Positions 1 to 8,637 of a stretch of 42,785 nt of DNA are shown here, piece by piece. The translations under genes and the position numbers were made by a program. Numbering within the stretch: position 1 is the first letter of the stretch; the number at the start of each line of letters is the position of its first letter. Source of the stretch: Gammaproteobacteria bacterium. GTDB taxonomy: Bacteria > Pseudomonadota > Gammaproteobacteria > Legionellales > Legionellaceae. Location: positions 1 to 42,785 of the forward strand of contig RGPR01000003.1 in the NCBI GenBank assembly GCA_010030245.1. The letters are read 5' to 3'. The notes beneath the pieces are model-generated. The model searched no databases, was not told the origin of the DNA, and saw nothing but the letters and a program-made list of their open reading frames with translations.

Positions 1-1
1 G

Positions 2-1942
2 CATGTTAAGCCTAAGAAAAAACCTGGAACCACTTCACCCATTGCTGCCGATGTAGGCGAACGAGATGATTATCAGCCTTCACGTCGCTTCAAACCGAAG
101 AAGAAGAGGTCATTTGAAAAATCTGAAAAATATCGCGAGGCAGAAGAAAGTTTAAAGCATGGTTTTGCAATGCCCACAACACCAGTGGTTTATGAAGTTG
201 CGATTCCTGAAACCATCACCGTTGCTGAATTGGCTAAAAAAATGTCTGTTAAAGCTGCTGATTTAATCAAAGCCCTAATGGCTATGGGTGTTATGGCGAC
301 GATTAATCAAGTTCTTGATCAAGAAACTGCAGTTTTAGTCGTTGAAGAAATGGGGCATATTGCTAAACCATTGCAAGAAAATGCAATTGAAGAATCCTTA
401 GATGATTTAATTAATCATCATCATGAACTTAAACCGAGAGCGCCTGTGGTGACCATCATGGGACATGTTGATCATGGTAAAACATCCTTGCTCGATTTTA
501 TTCGTCGAACTCGAGTTGCTGCAGGTGAAGCTGGTGGGATTACACAACATATTGGTGCATACCACGTATCGACCCCGCGGGGAGAAGTTACCTTTTTAGA
601 TACACCTGGTCATGCTGCATTTACTGCAATGCGTGCTAGAGGTGCTCAAGCGACTGATCTTGTGGTCTTGATTGTGGCTGCTGATGATGGTGTTAAACCG
701 CAAACTATTGAAGCAGTGCAACATGCAAAAGCTGCTAAAGTTCCCATGATAGTCGCTGTCAATAAAATGGATAAACAAGGGGTGGACCCCGATCGAGTCA
801 TGACAGAATTATCCAACCATGAAGTAATTCCAGAATCCTGGGGTGGTGATACCATGTTTATACCTATTTCAGCGAAGACTGGTTTAGGTATTGATGAATT
901 ACTCGACGCGATTGTTCTTCAATCTGAGCTCCTGGAGCTTAAGGCGTCTGATGAAGGTATTGCTAAAGGCGTTGTGATTGAATCACGCTTAGATAAAGGC
1001 AGAGGACCTGTTGCGACTATTTTAGTGCAACGAGGAACCCTAAAAAAAGGCGATATATTATTAGCAGGGTTTCAGTATGGTCGCGTACGTGCTTTAGTGG
1101 ATGATCAAGGTCATTCGATTGAATCAGCTGGCCCTTCAATTCCTGTTGAAGTCTTAGGCCTTTCTGCCGTTCCGCATGCAGGTGATGAAGTTATTGTCCT
1201 ACATGATGAGAAAAAAGCACGTGAAGTTGCTTTGTTTAGGCAGGGTAAATTCCGAGATGTCCAAATGGCTAAACGGTCTAAGGGTAATTCACTTGAAGGC
1301 ATGTTCGAAAATTTAGCTGCAAGTCAATTACAAACCCTAAATGTTGTGCTTAAAGCTGACGTTCAAGGTTCCATTGAGGCTATTGCAGAAGCATTGCGTA
1401 AATTGTCAACAGACGAAGTCAGTGTTTCTATTATCGCTAGTGGTGTTGGGGGCATTACTGAATCTGATATACATTTAGCCATAGCGTCGAATGCCCTGGT
1501 GATAGGTTTTAATGTTCGTGCTGATTCAACTGCGAAGCGCTTGGCTGAAAATGAAAATGTACTCCTCAATTACTACAGTGTCATTTATGATATTGTCGAT
1601 AATATTAAAAATGCAATGACAGGTTTATTACAACCACAATTTCGTGAACAAATTGTTGGTGTCTCAGAGGTCAGAGAAGTTTTTCGTTCTCCAAAAATTG
1701 GTGCAATTGCAGGATGCATGGTGATTGAGGGTCTGGTGAAGCGTAATCTACCTATACGAGTGCTTCGTGATAATGTGGTTATCTATGAAGGACATCTTGA
1801 ATCCTTGCGCCGCTTTAAGGAAGATGTTGCTGAAGTCAGACAAGGTTTTGAATGTGGTATAGGCGTTAAAAACTACAACGATGTCAAAACTGGTGATTTA
1901 ATAGAATGTTATGAAAAAGTTGAGGAAAAAAGAGTATTATGA
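2..1942 (+). CDS. infB: Translation initiation factor IF-2 (5' end outside window)
   Basis: IF-2 is the GTPase that brings initiator fMet-tRNA to the 30S subunit and promotes 50S joining. The frame is open from base 2 through the first internal Met at 170, so the gene enters from the left and about 646 C-terminal residues are visible. The start of the window encodes the Lys/Arg-rich linker, followed by the small IF2-N helical domain ([19 protein letters not shown]). G-domain motifs are all present: GHVDHGKT (about 460-483), [13 protein letters not shown] and SAK. Domains II, III and C2 follow, up to a VEEKRVL end. It overlaps rbfA by 4 bp (ATGA), so the two are translationally coupled. The order infB-rbfA-truB-rpsO-pnp is the classic gammaproteobacterial operon. 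Family assignment is certain; the true start cannot be seen. Confidence 0.98.
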   Translation, partial: HVKPKKKPGTTSPIAADVGERDDYQPSRRFKPKKKRSFEKSEKYREAEESLKHGFAMPTTPVVYEVAIPETITVAELAKKMSVKAADLIKALMAMGVMATINQVLDQETAVLVVEEMGHIAKPLQENAIEESLDDLINHHHELKPRAPVVTIMGHVDHGKTSLLDFIRRTRVAAGEAGGITQHIGAYHVSTPRGEVTFLDTPGHAAFTAMRARGAQATDLVVLIVAADDGVKPQTIEAVQHAKAAKVPMIVAVNKMDKQGVDPDRVMTELSNHEVIPESWGGDTMFIPISAKTGLGIDELLDAIVLQSELLELKASDEGIAKGVVIESRLDKGRGPVATILVQRGTLKKGDILLAGFQYGRVRALVDDQGHSIESAGPSIPVEVLGLSAVPHAGDEVIVLHDEKKAREVALFRQGKFRDVQMAKRSKGNSLEGMFENLAASQLQTLNVVLKADVQGSIEAIAEALRKLSTDEVSVSIIASGVGGITESDIHLAIASNALVIGFNVRADSTAKRLAENENVLLNYYSVIYDIVDNIKNAMTGLLQPQFREQIVGVSEVREVFRSPKIGAIAGCMVIEGLVKRNLPIRVLRDNVVIYEGHLESLRRFKEDVAEVRQGFECGIGVKNYNDVKTGDLIECYEKVEEKRVL

Positions 1943-2304
1943 AGCAAGCTTCAAAACGTACGCAGCGTGTAGCCGAATTAATACAGCGTAGACTTGCTGA
2001 ACTTCTCCACCGTGAATGTAAGGACCCAAGATTGCCGTCTTGGGTTACAGTTGCCGCGGTTGATGTCAGCGCTGACTATTCTTATGCTAAAGTATACTTC
2101 ACCTGCCTTAACGCTGACCCTAAAGAAGTTTTATTAATACTAAATTCAATGGCAAGTTTTTTACGTAAGCAATTAGCTAAAACCATGACCATGCGCACGG
2201 TACCACTGTTGCAGTTTCAACATGATGCGTCTCTTGACTATGGACGGAAAATGTCTGACTTAATTAATGAAGTCAATCCAAAAATGGAAGACGATATAGA
2301 ATGA
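1939..2304 (+). CDS. rbfA: 30S ribosome-binding factor A
   Basis: RbfA binds the immature 30S subunit and assists late 16S rRNA 5'-end maturation, also supporting growth in the cold. The 121-residue product is typical in length. It shows the family start ([18 protein letters not shown]), a KH-like alpha/beta core with [11 protein letters not shown], and the [20 protein letters not shown] strand-helix region. It starts within the infB stop (ATGA) and ends in a 4-bp overlap with truB, so all three are probably co-translated. No anomalies were seen. Confidence 0.96.
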   Translation: MKQASKRTQRVAELIQRRLAELLHRECKDPRLPSWVTVAAVDVSADYSYAKVYFTCLNADPKEVLLILNSMASFLRKQLAKTMTMRTVPLLQFQHDASLDYGRKMSDLINEVNPKMEDDIE

Positions 2305-3179
2305 TGAATGGGTTGTTGCTGTTGAATAAAGATTTGAATATTTCTTCAAATCGTGCAATGCAAGCAGTTAAACGCTTATATGGCGCCGATAAAATTGGTC
2401 ACACAGGTAGTCTTGACCCTCTGGCAACGGGTATGCTTCCGCTATGTTTTGGTGAAGCTACAAAATTTGCTCAATATCTGCTTAACGCAGATAAGTCCTA
2501 TGAAGTTACAGGATTATTGGGTGTGCAAACCACCACCGGTGATGCAGAGGGGGATGTCCTTGCTACACATGATGTCCCTGATATTTCACCTGAGGACATG
2601 GAGCATGTGTTACAGGACTTTCGAGGTGAAATATGGCAAAAGCCACCTATGTTTTCAGCGCTTAAACATGAGGGCGTGCCGCTATATATTTATGCACTGA
2701 AAGGAATTGAGATAGACAAGCCTGCGCGTTTGGTCAAAATACACGACTTATCTTTGTTGGGAATGGAACATCATCATTTTCGTATGCGCGTGACTTGCTC
2801 TAAAGGTACCTATATTCGTCGTTTAGTTGAGGATATTGGTGAACGATTTGGTTGTGGCGCTCATGTTACGCAGTTACACCGAAGTACGACAGCGGGGTTC
2901 TCTGCCGCAGATATGAGAACCTATGCAGAACTTCTCGACATGGATGAGCCTTTGCGTTTATCAAGACTTTTACCGATTGATGTGATGCTGATGGAATTTC
3001 CAAGTCATCACTTAAGTCAAGAAGAGGCTTATCGAATTCAAAATGGACAGATACTTGCAGTCCATGATCTTCCTGCTGCATTTTATCGTTTGTACAATCA
3101 AGATCAAGCATTTATTGGTTTGGGAGAGTATCGGCCACAACAAGGTTTGATGGCCAAGCGGATGTGTCGTCCATCATAA
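2301..3179 (+). CDS. truB: tRNA pseudouridine(55) synthase
   Basis: TruB converts U55 of the tRNA T-loop to pseudouridine. The 292-residue product starts with the usual GLLLLNKDLNISSN block. The catalytic motif GSLDPLATG is present with the nucleophile Asp at residue 39, and the KGTYIRRLVEDIG motif lies in the middle of the domain. A C-terminal PUA-like region follows (QNGQIL, then FIGLGEY). Two adjacent ATGs (2301 and 2304) are possible starts; both overlap the rbfA stop. A promoter for rpsO follows in the 95-bp gap downstream, so rpsO-pnp can be transcribed both from this operon and independently. Confidence 0.96.
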   Translation: MMNGLLLLNKDLNISSNRAMQAVKRLYGADKIGHTGSLDPLATGMLPLCFGEATKFAQYLLNADKSYEVTGLLGVQTTTGDAEGDVLATHDVPDISPEDMEHVLQDFRGEIWQKPPMFSALKHEGVPLYIYALKGIEIDKPARLVKIHDLSLLGMEHHHFRMRVTCSKGTYIRRLVEDIGERFGCGAHVTQLHRSTTAGFSAADMRTYAELLDMDEPLRLSRLLPIDVMLMEFPSHHLSQEEAYRIQNGQILAVHDLPAAFYRLYNQDQAFIGLGEYRPQQGLMAKRMCRPS

Positions 3180-3210
3180 GCAAAAAGTTTGATATTAGGC
3201 TTTAGATTGC

Positions 3211-3239
3211 TTGTAATTTATAACACCTCTGTTTATAAT
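3211..3239 (+). promoter_or_regulatory. Promoter of rpsO-pnp
   Basis: TTGTAA at 3211-3216 and a perfect TATAAT at 3234-3239 are separated by exactly 17 bp. They lie in the truB-rpsO gap, 35 bp before the rpsO start. This is a sigma70-type call by inspection only. Confidence 0.7.
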
Positions 3240-3274
3240 ACTCACTTTTTGTAGTCTTAGATTAGGAGTCAGGC

Positions 3275-3550
3275 ATGGCGTTAACCCGTGCACAGAAAGC
3301 TGAGATCGTTGCTGATTTTCAACGTGGTCAAAATGAGACAGGTTCTCCTGAAGTTCAAGTTTCTCTCATGACACATCGGATTAAGCAATTAACTGAGCAT
3401 TTCAAAGCAAATAAAAATGATGTACATTCTCGTCGTGGTTTACAAACCATTGTAAATAAGCGTCGTAAATTATTAAAGTATTTGAAAAGTCGAGATATGG
3501 ATCGCTACTTCTCATTAATTCAGCGCTTAGGATTGAGAGATTCGTACTAA
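3275..3550 (+). CDS. rpsO: 30S ribosomal protein S15
   Basis: S15 is a primary 16S rRNA-binding protein of the 30S platform. The product is 91 residues. It has the family motifs [15 protein letters not shown] and the C-terminal block [16 protein letters not shown]. An AGGAG ribosome-binding site precedes the ATG. It is followed by a strong intrinsic terminator before pnp, so the rpsO transcript can end there or read through. In E. coli S15 represses its own translation through a leader pseudoknot; the 35-nt leader here is short and I did not see that fold. Confidence 0.97.
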   Translation: MALTRAQKAEIVADFQRGQNETGSPEVQVSLMTHRIKQLTEHFKANKNDVHSRRGLQTIVNKRRKLLKYLKSRDMDRYFSLIQRLGLRDSY

Positions 3551-3590
3551 ACGATGAGATCTGATTTTATAAAAAACAATTGATGTTACA

Positions 3591-3619
3591 AAAAGCGCAG
3601 TTTTCTGCGCTTTTTTTTT
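3591..3619 (+). terminator. Intrinsic terminator after rpsO
   Basis: AAAAGCGCAG and CTGCGCTTTT form a perfect stem around a TTTT loop, followed by a run of nine T. It separates rpsO from pnp. Confidence 0.9.
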
Positions 3620-3647
3620 AACTCAAATTTAAATTAAGGAATTTTGC

Positions 3648-5798
3648 GTGGCTAAAATAAGCAAATTAATTCCCTTTGGGGACCATCAGCTCCGCCTAGA
3701 AACTGGCGAAATTGCACGTCAGGCAGATGGTGCTGTGTTCGCGGATATGGGTGGTACACAAGTACTCGCAACGGTTGTTGCTAAAAAAGGTAATGCGCAG
3801 TCAAATGACTTTTTCCCATTGTCCGTGCATTATCAAGAAAAAACGTATGCTGCTGGAAAAATCCCTGGGGGTTATAATAAGAGAGAAGGTCGCGCTTCTG
3901 AAGAAGAAGTATTAATATCACGTTTGATTGATCGACCGATTCGTCCATTATTTCCTGAGACATTTCACAATGAAGTACAAGTCATCATCACCTTGATGTC
4001 CTTAAATCCTGAAGTTTCTCCAGATGTTGTTGCAATGCTCGCAACAAGTGCGGCGCTTGCTATTTCTGGTGTTCCTTTTGCTGGCCCAATAGGCGCGGCT
4101 AAAGTAGGTTACAAAGATGGTTTATATATCTTAAATCCTTCACGTAAAACCTTACAATCATCTGAGCTTGATTTGGTCGTTGCAGGAACTAAAGATGCCA
4201 TATTAATGGTTGAATCAGAAGCAAAAGAACTGAGTGAGGATATTATGCTAGGTGCCGTGATGTTTGGCCACAGCATGATGCAGCCTGTTATACAAGGTAT
4301 TACTGAACTTGCAGCAGAGGTAGCCAAAGTTGATATGAAGTGGCTGGCTGCAGAACAAGATCCTATACTGATTGAAGCAATTAGAGAGATTGCGACACCT
4401 TTTTTAAATACAGCTTATGCGAATAAAGATAAATTAAAGCGTCATGAAGCTATTGCTGATGCTTATGTTGAAATTGAACTTGCAGTGAAGGAACGTTTTC
4501 CTGAAATTGAAGCATCACAGTATGAAACGATTATCGCAGACTTAGAGAAAAATTTAGTGCGTCAACGTGTCATTCGTGGTGAGCCGCGTATTGATGGTCG
4601 TGATACCAAGACAGTCAGACCTATTCAAGTTAAAACAGGTCTTTTAAGTCGTGCTCACGGCTCTGCTTTATTTACCCGTGGTGAGACCCAAGCTATTGTG
4701 GTGACCACTCTTGGTAATGAGCGTGATGCTCAATCCTTAGATAAGTTATCGGGTGAAGAAAAAGATCGCTTCATGTTGCATTATAATTTTCCTCCCTACT
4801 CTGTTGGTGAAACAGGTATGCTTGGCAGTCCCAAACGACGTGAAATTGGTCATGGTCGCTTGGCTCGTCGTGCACTAACTGCGGTTTTACCTTCAGCTCA
4901 GGCTTTTCCATATGTGTTACGAATTGTTTCTGAAATCACTGAATCATGTGGTTCAAGTTCAATGGCTACTGTTTGTGGTTCAAGCTTAGCGATGATGGAT
5001 GCAGGTGTTCCTTTGAAGGCTCCTGTGGCTGGTGTTGCCATGGGCTTGATTAAAGAAGGAGATGATTTTGTCGTATTGACTGATATTTTAGGCGATGAAG
5101 ATCATCTTGGGGATATGGATTTTAAAGTTGCAGGAACTGAAAGTGGTGTAACTGCTTTGCAAATGGACATTAAAATCACCGGTATTACTGAAGCCATTAT
5201 GAAGCAAGCACTTGACCAAGCTCGAGGTGGTCGCTTACATATTCTTGACATTATGAATAATGCACTTCAAGAACATCGTGAAGAACTTTCACCACATGCA
5301 CCACGTATTGTGAGCATGAAAGTTGCAGAAGATAAGATTAGAACCATTATTGGGAAGGGTGGCGCTACCATTAAAGGTATTATTGAATCAACTGGTGTTT
5401 CAATTGATATTGATGATAATGGTAATGTGCAATTGTTTTCACCCAATCAAGATGCCCTGATGGATGCTGAAAATCAAATTAAATTACTCGTTGCTGAAGC
5501 TGAAGTCGGCAAGCTTTATCAAGGTAAGGTCAATCGAATTGTTGATTTTGGTGCTTTTGTCACCATTTTACCTGGCAAAGATGGATTGCTTCATATTTCA
5601 CAAATTTGTAGCAACCGATCACAAAAAGTAACAGAAGTTTTGGCAGAAGGGCAAGAGATTGAAGTTTTGGTATCTGAAATTGATAAACAGGGCCGAACCA
5701 AGTTAGAATGGCCTGCTCGTCCCCCTCGCCAAGAGTCTAGTACAGTTGCTAATGATGAAACTGCTCATCATGCAGAACCAAAAGAACAAAAAGATTGA
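3648..5798 (+). CDS. pnp: Polyribonucleotide nucleotidyltransferase (PNPase)
   Basis: PNPase is the 3'-5' phosphorolytic exoribonuclease of the RNA degradosome. The 716-residue protein contains two RNase PH domains (first about 1-230, second about 310-540) joined by an alpha-helical linker. A KH domain ([12 protein letters not shown], about residue 565) and an S1 domain ([15 protein letters not shown], about 625-690) follow, then a short acidic/Gln tail. The second RNase PH domain carries [15 protein letters not shown], with the metal-binding Asp cluster. The start is GTG at 3648 with AAGGA at 3636-3640; no better start exists. A terminator follows the gene. Confidence 0.97.
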   Translation: MAKISKLIPFGDHQLRLETGEIARQADGAVFADMGGTQVLATVVAKKGNAQSNDFFPLSVHYQEKTYAAGKIPGGYNKREGRASEEEVLISRLIDRPIRPLFPETFHNEVQVIITLMSLNPEVSPDVVAMLATSAALAISGVPFAGPIGAAKVGYKDGLYILNPSRKTLQSSELDLVVAGTKDAILMVESEAKELSEDIMLGAVMFGHSMMQPVIQGITELAAEVAKVDMKWLAAEQDPILIEAIREIATPFLNTAYANKDKLKRHEAIADAYVEIELAVKERFPEIEASQYETIIADLEKNLVRQRVIRGEPRIDGRDTKTVRPIQVKTGLLSRAHGSALFTRGETQAIVVTTLGNERDAQSLDKLSGEEKDRFMLHYNFPPYSVGETGMLGSPKRREIGHGRLARRALTAVLPSAQAFPYVLRIVSEITESCGSSSMATVCGSSLAMMDAGVPLKAPVAGVAMGLIKEGDDFVVLTDILGDEDHLGDMDFKVAGTESGVTALQMDIKITGITEAIMKQALDQARGGRLHILDIMNNALQEHREELSPHAPRIVSMKVAEDKIRTIIGKGGATIKGIIESTGVSIDIDDNGNVQLFSPNQDALMDAENQIKLLVAEAEVGKLYQGKVNRIVDFGAFVTILPGKDGLLHISQICSNRSQKVTEVLAEGQEIEVLVSEIDKQGRTKLEWPARPPRQESSTVANDETAHHAEPKEQKD

Positions 5799-5832
5799 TC
5801 CAGTTGCTGGGTTAAATAACTTGCTCTTCTAG

Positions 5833-5866
5833 AACCGAGTGAAGCATGTCATTCACTCGGTTTTTT
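5833..5866 (+). terminator. Intrinsic terminator after pnp
   Basis: AACCGAGTGAA (5833-5843) and TTCACTCGGTT (5852-5862) are perfectly complementary around an 8-nt loop, with T's continuing to 5866. It ends the infB-pnp transcription unit and marks the left edge of the peptide cluster. Confidence 0.9.
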
Positions 5867-6108
5867 ACTTTATAATCATCCACAAATAGCCCTAGTCATC
5901 GCTCAGATAGTTTCTCTTCCAATCAATTTACCTTTATCTTTAGCAGTTTATACCTAGAGACATCAGTCTAGAAATTATTAAGATTAGTGTTATGAAATTA
6001 GCCATTGATTTTTATCCATTGAGCTGACAAAGCTTGATTAATCATAATCCTTTTGATAATCTTCGCATTAAGGAAAAAGTCATCCAACCAAACACACGGA
6101 GTGTTTCT

Positions 6109-6213
6109 ATGTCACCCATCTTACTTTACTTTTATACCTTTGAACTCCTTTTCCGCGTTTGTATTTCAATATCTAAACAATTTTATCATCCCTTTCATAT
6201 ATTCGTTTTTTAA
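6109..6213 (+). CDS. Possible 34-residue small ORF or leader peptide
   Basis: ATG at 6109 is preceded by GGAG at 6098-6101 with a 7-base gap, and the frame runs 34 codons to TAA at 6211-6213. The predicted peptide is hydrophobic and rich in Phe, Tyr, Ile and Leu, with no recognisable family. It has no T/S plus E/D core like the next small gene. It could be a leader peptide ahead of the precursor gene, or a chance ORF. The only support is the ribosome-binding site and spacing. Confidence 0.2.
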   Translation: MSPILLYFYTFELLFRVCISISKQFYHPFHIFVF

Positions 6214-6222
6214 GCGTTTGTC

Positions 6223-6257
6223 ATGTTGTAATGTTGTAATGTTGTAATGTTGTAATG
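6223..6257 (+). repeat. 8-bp tandem repeat (ATGTTGTA, four copies)
   Basis: ATGTTGTA occurs four times head to tail (6223-6254), followed by a partial ATG. It ends 30 bp before the start codon of the candidate precursor. Each unit junction contains TTGTAA (resembling a -35) and TGTAAT (five of six bases of a -10), so copy number could alter promoter spacing. No other array of this kind was noticed in the window. Confidence 0.85.
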
Positions 6258-6287
6258 GATTTTTTTTAACAAAACAAGGAGAAAATA

Positions 6288-6458
6288 ATGCTAGACCAAC
6301 ACGAACTCAAGCGACCACTTGCTTATCATCTGGCGAGAAAAGTAGCTTACAATTTGGGGCCTCAATCACCTTCCAATCCTAAAATGCAAGACGCGGGCGG
6401 AACACTTGAATTAACAGGAGGACAACGTTCATCTCTAGATGTTGTTTACGATTTCTAA
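6288..6458 (+). CDS. Candidate graspetide (RiPP) precursor peptide, 56 aa
   Basis: This short gene starts at ATG 6288, six bases after a consensus AAGGAG (6276-6281), and encodes 56 residues. The N-terminal two thirds look like a leader: a basic, helix-prone segment (KRPLAYHLARKVAYNL, residues 8-23), then a Pro/Ser stretch. A Gly37-Gly38 pair is followed by an 18-residue C-terminal core. The core has hydroxyl residues Thr39, Thr43, Ser48, Ser49 and acidic residues Glu41, Asp51, Asp55, and no Lys. It repeats the pattern [T/S]-L-[E/D]-hydrophobic twice (TLEL at 39-42, SLDV at 49-52). These are the side chains that MvdC/MvdD-type ATP-grasp enzymes join as omega-esters, and such an enzyme is encoded immediately downstream. 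The precursor role is inferred from context and composition; I do not recognise the sequence as a known graspetide group. Confidence 0.7.
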   Translation: MLDQHELKRPLAYHLARKVAYNLGPQSPSNPKMQDAGGTLELTGGQRSSLDVVYDF

Positions 6459-6471
6459 GTGTTTTTAAAAA

Positions 6472-6509
6472 GTCCGCAGATTTTTGAAAGGATGCCTAGA
6501 TCTGCGGGC
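6472..6509 (+). promoter_or_regulatory. Stem-loop between precursor and ATP-grasp gene
   Basis: GTCCGCAGAT (6472-6481) pairs with ATCTGCGGGC (6500-6509): a 10-bp stem with one G-T pair and an 18-nt loop. No T-run follows, so it is not a standard terminator. It may partially attenuate transcription or protect the 3' end of the precursor mRNA, giving more peptide than enzyme. Confidence 0.55.
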
Positions 6510-6538
6510 AGTTAACGTTGCAAATACCTGAGGATAAT

Positions 6539-7654
6539 ATGAATTTTTTGATTGTAACTGAGCCTGATGATATCCATGCCATCTATGTAACCATGGTCTT
6601 GGAGTCTTTAAACCATCAAGTCATAAATCTATTTAGTGCTGACTTCCCATCTAAACAAAAAAATTCAGTATTTATTGATAGCCAAGTTTACCATTGTCGA
6701 ACAGAAGATGATTTACAAATTATGCAGCACCTTGGTTATGATGTGGTGTGGTGGCGACGGCCTAGAAAACCTTATGTGATTGGAAAAGATATTTTAGGTG
6801 TCGATTTAAAATTCCATCAGCGTGAAAGTGAAGTTTTTCATGATAATTTTACCCAACAATTAGCGCCTGGCGCTTGGTGGATCAATCGTAAAGAGGCTGC
6901 TTTAAGAGCGAATTATAAATTATTGCAGCTGAAAGTTGCAGGAGATGTTGGACTTACTATTCCAACCACTTTATGTAGCAACCATCCTCAAGAAATCAAA
7001 GATTTTTTTCTACGTCATCAGCACAAAGGGGTGATCTATAAACCCCTAAGTTATCAGGCATGGCAAGAACATGATGGGTTGAAAATATGTTATACGGCCA
7101 AAATTGATAATTTGTCGTTACTTGAAGAAACAAATTTAAGCCAAATTCCAGGTATTTTTCAAGAACAAATACCCAAAAAATTTGAGTTGCGGATCACCTG
7201 TTTTGGCGATTATATTGTGGCTGCTAAAATTGATGCTTTAGATTCCCCAGAAGGTAGAATAGATTGGCGCAGTATTAATGGTCAAGGACTTAGAGTAGAG
7301 CCATTTAATCTCCCTGAAACCTTGAAACATAAAATTCGTTTTTTTATGCGAGAACTTGGTATTGCCTTTGGTTGTATCGATATGATCTTAACACCTGAGG
7401 GCGAGTATGTCTTTTTAGAGGTCAACGAACAAGGCCAATTTTTATTTTTAGAGCAACTTTGTCCTGATATACCTATGCTTGATATGTTTATTCAGTTCTT
7501 AACACAGCAAAGTTTGAATTTTTATTGGGTTAAACCACAAAATTTGTGGAAAATGGAGGATATTAAGCCCAGTATAGAGGCGAGATATAATTATAATTTG
7601 GCTCATCATCTTAGTCCAAGGGAATTAGGCAATGAGGCATCGATAAGGAATTAA
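6539..7654 (+). CDS. MvdC/MvdD-like ATP-grasp ligase (graspetide macrocyclase)
   Basis: This is predicted to use ATP to activate Asp/Glu side chains of the precursor as acyl-phosphates and join them to Thr/Ser (ester) or Lys (amide). The 371-residue protein has the microviridin-ligase layout. A pre-ATP-grasp domain opens with MNFLIVTEPDD and contains VVWWRRPRKP (69-78). The helix of the substrate-binding region follows (NYKLLQLKVAGDVGLTIPTT), then the nucleotide-binding Lys region VIYKPL (165-170). After that come FQEQIPKKFELRIT (207-220), DWR (242-244), GCIDMILTPEGEY (278-290) and the metal-binding FLEVNEQGQF (292-301). The start chosen is ATG 6539 with GAGGA at 6530-6534; an upstream TTG at 6518 has no ribosome-binding site. 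A RimK-type ligase is less likely, since the WRRP, DWR and NEQGQF signatures fit the MvdD family. Confidence 0.88.
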   Translation: MNFLIVTEPDDIHAIYVTMVLESLNHQVINLFSADFPSKQKNSVFIDSQVYHCRTEDDLQIMQHLGYDVVWWRRPRKPYVIGKDILGVDLKFHQRESEVFHDNFTQQLAPGAWWINRKEAALRANYKLLQLKVAGDVGLTIPTTLCSNHPQEIKDFFLRHQHKGVIYKPLSYQAWQEHDGLKICYTAKIDNLSLLEETNLSQIPGIFQEQIPKKFELRITCFGDYIVAAKIDALDSPEGRIDWRSINGQGLRVEPFNLPETLKHKIRFFMRELGIAFGCIDMILTPEGEYVFLEVNEQGQFLFLEQLCPDIPMLDMFIQFLTQQSLNFYWVKPQNLWKMEDIKPSIEARYNYNLAHHLSPRELGNEASIRN

Positions 7655-7658
7655 TTTC

Positions 7659-8621
7659 ATGTATAAATATGTAATTTTAGCGCTGACTCTTGTGACTTAT
7701 GGCTTGAACGTTCATGCAGGTAGTATTGACGTGTATGGTCTTAGTTCGAAGGATGCAGAACTATTGCTGGAAAAATGGGGCAAGGCAATCTATGAGACTG
7801 AAAAATTTTATTGGTCAAAGCTTTTAGAAAAAAAATTAACCATTAACAATGAGAAAGTATGGCAGAAAACACAAAACAATTTTATTGCCAAGATTAAACA
7901 AAGCTTTGGTGTTCAAACTGTGTTGATTGAGAGTGTGTATTACCCAGATACTAAGGATGTATTCACTACAATAAGCCTTGATAGGGCGCCATTATATCAA
8001 CCCCACAGCTCAGTATTTCAGCCTAGAAATCCACCCGATGTTTTAGATAAGTTATTGGCATTTATTCCTAAAGCGACACAATTTGTGATTGAGCATCCTG
8101 AGTATACTCATGCGCTTAATTGCCTGGACTATCATTGTATCACGCCAGAAATCCCTTATTTCAAGGCAGATTTGAGTTATTTTAGACATGAAGTGCCTCT
8201 CCAGAAAGAGATGATTTTAGAGGTGTTAAACCATTCATCTGATATACAAAGACGCAGAGCTGCCATTTTTGCCCTAGGTTATTTAAAACATCCTCAAGAA
8301 ATAGTAGATGTGCTTGAGGAACATTTAAGCGATCCTTCTAATCTTATTCGTCATGATTGTTTGAGAGTTTATGGGGAGCTTTTAGATAAAGCACCAGAGG
8401 TTAATGTTCATATTGAAAAAATTTTACCAAGTTTATTTTCAGTATATGAAGCAGAACGTAATAAAACATTAATTGTATTAATGCATTTGCTTAAAAAAAG
8501 TCATTATAAACGTATTATTGCTGTCAATGTAACAGATCAATTGTTGCGACTGAAGGATCTAAAGCAGCCAAATAATCATGATCTAGCTTGTCAGATTTTA
8601 GATAAATTAGAACACGTATAA
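7659..8621 (+). CDS. Secreted HEAT-like repeat protein in the graspetide cluster
   Basis: Function is unknown. The 320-residue product begins with a clear Sec signal peptide (MYKYVILALTLVTYGLNVHA), so it should be periplasmic or secreted. Residues about 30-180 are not recognisable. Residues about 185-290 form amphipathic helix pairs of HEAT/Armadillo type, such as RRRAAIFALGYLKHPQEIVD and LIRHDCLRVYGELLDK. A cysteine pair (CLDYHC) sits near residue 155 and could form a disulfide. AAGGAA lies 8 bp before the ATG, and only 4 bp separate it from the ATP-grasp gene, so it belongs to the same operon. It could be an immunity, folding or export-accessory factor, but nothing in the sequence decides this. 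Confidence 0.75.
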   Translation: MYKYVILALTLVTYGLNVHAGSIDVYGLSSKDAELLLEKWGKAIYETEKFYWSKLLEKKLTINNEKVWQKTQNNFIAKIKQSFGVQTVLIESVYYPDTKDVFTTISLDRAPLYQPHSSVFQPRNPPDVLDKLLAFIPKATQFVIEHPEYTHALNCLDYHCITPEIPYFKADLSYFRHEVPLQKEMILEVLNHSSDIQRRRAAIFALGYLKHPQEIVDVLEEHLSDPSNLIRHDCLRVYGELLDKAPEVNVHIEKILPSLFSVYEAERNKTLIVLMHLLKKSHYKRIIAVNVTDQLLRLKDLKQPNNHDLACQILDKLEHV

Positions 8622-8637
8622 ATTTTATGGATGAAAC

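Larger units (their letters stand above)
5867..6287 (+). other. Gene-poor leader region of the peptide cluster
   Basis: This 421-bp AT-rich stretch has no convincing protein gene of normal size. It holds a weak candidate promoter (TTGATT 6034-6039, 15-bp spacer, GATAAT 6055-6060), a possible 34-codon ORF at 6109-6213 with a GGAG ribosome-binding site, and a four-fold 8-bp tandem repeat at 6223-6257. A well-spaced AAGGAG (6276-6281) serves the candidate precursor gene. A longer frame (TTG at 6053 to 6247) looks non-coding. Confidence 0.5.

Noticed and set aside
6053..6247. 64-codon plus-strand frame upstream of the precursor
   Set aside because: Starts at TTG without a ribosome-binding site, runs into the tandem repeat and has a low-complexity Phe-rich translation.
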